A stretch of DNA of 64,000 bases. It comes from Flavobacterium flavigenum (lineage in GTDB: Bacteria; Bacteroidota; Bacteroidia; Flavobacteriales; Flavobacteriaceae). The stretch is taken from the NCBI RefSeq assembly GCF_027111255.2, contig NZ_CP114285.2, positions 2,356,001 to 2,420,000 of the forward strand, given 5' to 3'. Within the stretch, counting starts at the first letter, position 1; the number at the start of each line of letters is the position of its first letter. Below the pieces are notes generated by a model. It did no database searches. It saw only the letters and a program-made list of their open reading frames with translations, and was not told the DNA's origin. The translations under genes and the position numbers were made by a program. Positions 63,217-64,000 of this stretch are shown here, piece after piece.

Positions 63217-64000
63217 TTATAATTTTTTAGTAATCAACGATTGAATATTAAACACTGCTTCCGGGATTAATTTTTCTGCTTCCGGCAAATCAACGAAATC
63301 GTCTGTGTCAGGAGCTGTGTCCGGATTTGGAGAATATCTTTGCTCGCCTGTGCGGAACATAATACGCTCAAAGCCATCTACGGGAGCATAAAAAATCCTT
63401 GTTGATTCTTTTCCGTCGTTGACTTTTACGGTATACGAACGGGATTTTACATCCAGTTTTACTGTCACTGTGTATGATTTATTGGCTTCGTATTTAGTAA
63501 TACCACTATAACGCGCACCGTTTTTAACTTTCAGTTCTCCATCAGAATCGAATACCAATCTTACGGCTGGTAATCCCTGTTTATTTTGAAATTCCACCTG
63601 CATCAAACCGTGATTGTTTTGCTCTGGCACAACTTTAAATGTCGCTTCCATTTTTTGTGCAAACGGAATCACACGCTCAGCTCTGGAATAATCAAAATAA
63701 TCCTGATCTCTTAAAGTCAATGTTTTTTTGCCATCTGCTTTCTTTTCTATTTTGGTGGATGCCCACGACAAATCATAGGTATTCCAAAGTTTCAATTCTT
63801 CGCCATTTGGCAAATCGTTGAAAACATCATTTACGTCATTAGCAACTACGCTCGTTACCGGAACCGGAATTGATGCTACCCAAATATCTTCTTTGTTCAC
63901 GCTGTAACCTACCCAGATTTTTCCGTCCGGCGGAGTTCCGTTTTTTTCGGTGATTCCGCGAACGTATTGCGGACCGGCAGATTTGTAGTTTCCGCCATAT
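63217..64000 (-). CDS. Sialidase-fold/BNR-like protein, C-terminal part (runs off the window)
   Basis: Only the C-terminal part is seen; the frame is open to the window edge, and the GTG at 63900 is internal. The visible protein includes YGGNYKSAGPQYVRGITEKN, then DGKIWVGYSVNKEDIWVASIPVP, a sequence typical of BNR-repeat proteins of plant-glycan loci, followed by a beta-sandwich of about 180 aa (WASTKIEKKADGKKTLTLRDQDYFDYSRAERVIPF...) that looks like a laminin-G/concanavalin-type domain. It probably binds or cleaves the cluster's glycan. It is the upstream neighbour of the second GH78 gene. Confidence 0.7.
   Translation of the reverse strand, partial: YGGNYKSAGPQYVRGITEKNGTPPDGKIWVGYSVNKEDIWVASIPVPVTSVVANDVNDVFNDLPNGEELKLWNTYDLSWASTKIEKKADGKKTLTLRDQDYFDYSRAERVIPFAQKMEATFKVVPEQNNHGLMQVEFQNKQGLPAVRLVFDSDGELKVKNGARYSGITKYEANKSYTVTVKLDVKSRSYTVKVNDGKESTRIFYAPVDGFERIMFRTGEQRYSPNPDTAPDTDDFVDLPEAEKLIPEAVFNIQSLITKKL

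Noticed and set aside
63639..63821. Small plus-strand ORFs in the glycosidase genes
   Set aside because: Long open antisense frames are expected opposite glycosidase genes here; none shows a domain, signal or start signal.
1..64000. CRISPR array, prophage, integron or rRNA
   Set aside because: No regular direct repeats with unique spacers, no structural phage genes and no rRNA-like sequence were found; only one BRO gene and one IS relic hint at mobile DNA.

Overview
The window looks like chromosomal DNA of a Flavobacterium-type member of the Bacteroidetes. The signs are AT-rich DNA, very Flavobacterium-like proteins (MlaE/F, ExbB/ExbD/TonB, GH2/GH78/GH95 enzymes), TAnnTTTG-type -7 promoter boxes and weak Shine-Dalgarno signals. 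No phage, plasmid, CRISPR array, rRNA or intact transposon was seen.

Layout. (1) 46-9142 starts with mlaE/mlaF. A long minus-strand run follows: a Crp/Fnr regulator, then peroxiredoxin, YHS, DoxX, DinB, NRDE, ATP-grasp and LysE-like genes, an M28 peptidase, an SDR and, more loosely, a SprT-like protease. (2) 9247-18383 is mostly housekeeping: acyl-CoA dehydrogenase, a chalcone-isomerase-like protein, GH10 xylanase, Glu/Leu-type dehydrogenase, tonB converging on exbB-exbD, folC, and a tRNA-Val with a clear promoter and terminator. (3) 18462-25113 holds an ISAon1-type transposase remnant, an uncharacterised three-gene membrane cluster, a ChaA-like antiporter, DoxX and three small lipoproteins. 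(4) 25464-31974 is a metabolic module: BASS-family transporter, Asp/Glu-racemase-family protein, DUF1537 acid-sugar kinase, a RuBisCO-like protein (RLP) and a divergent MFS carrier. A decayed DUF2200 gene lies between the RLP and the MFS gene. (5) 32066-35209 is a small accessory island: an orphan antitoxin-like gene, a lipoprotein, an OLD-family ATPase/nuclease gene with a TAG at its Walker B glutamate codon, and a RelE/ParE toxin-antitoxin pair. (6) 35255-64000 is a large carbohydrate-degradation region with two GH2 enzymes, a GH67N-like enzyme, a xylose-isomerase-like protein, two sialidase-fold proteins, two GH78 rhamnosidases, an (alpha/alpha)6 glycosidase, GH95 and an esterase. It is split by a plus-strand iron-uptake pair (TonB-dependent receptor and PepSY protein) and a BRO-type gene. 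No SusC/SusD pair lies inside the window.

How the genes may work together. The glycosidases suit a rhamnose-rich plant glycan such as pectin (RG-I or RG-II) or an arabinogalactan. The RLP/kinase module is of the kind used for branched or four-carbon sugar acids, known from D-apionate catabolism; apiose is an RG-II sugar, so the two regions may be linked, but this is inference. The window is also rich in dispersed palindromic repeats. One family of six copies shows compensatory changes in its closing stem and could be a structured RNA element.
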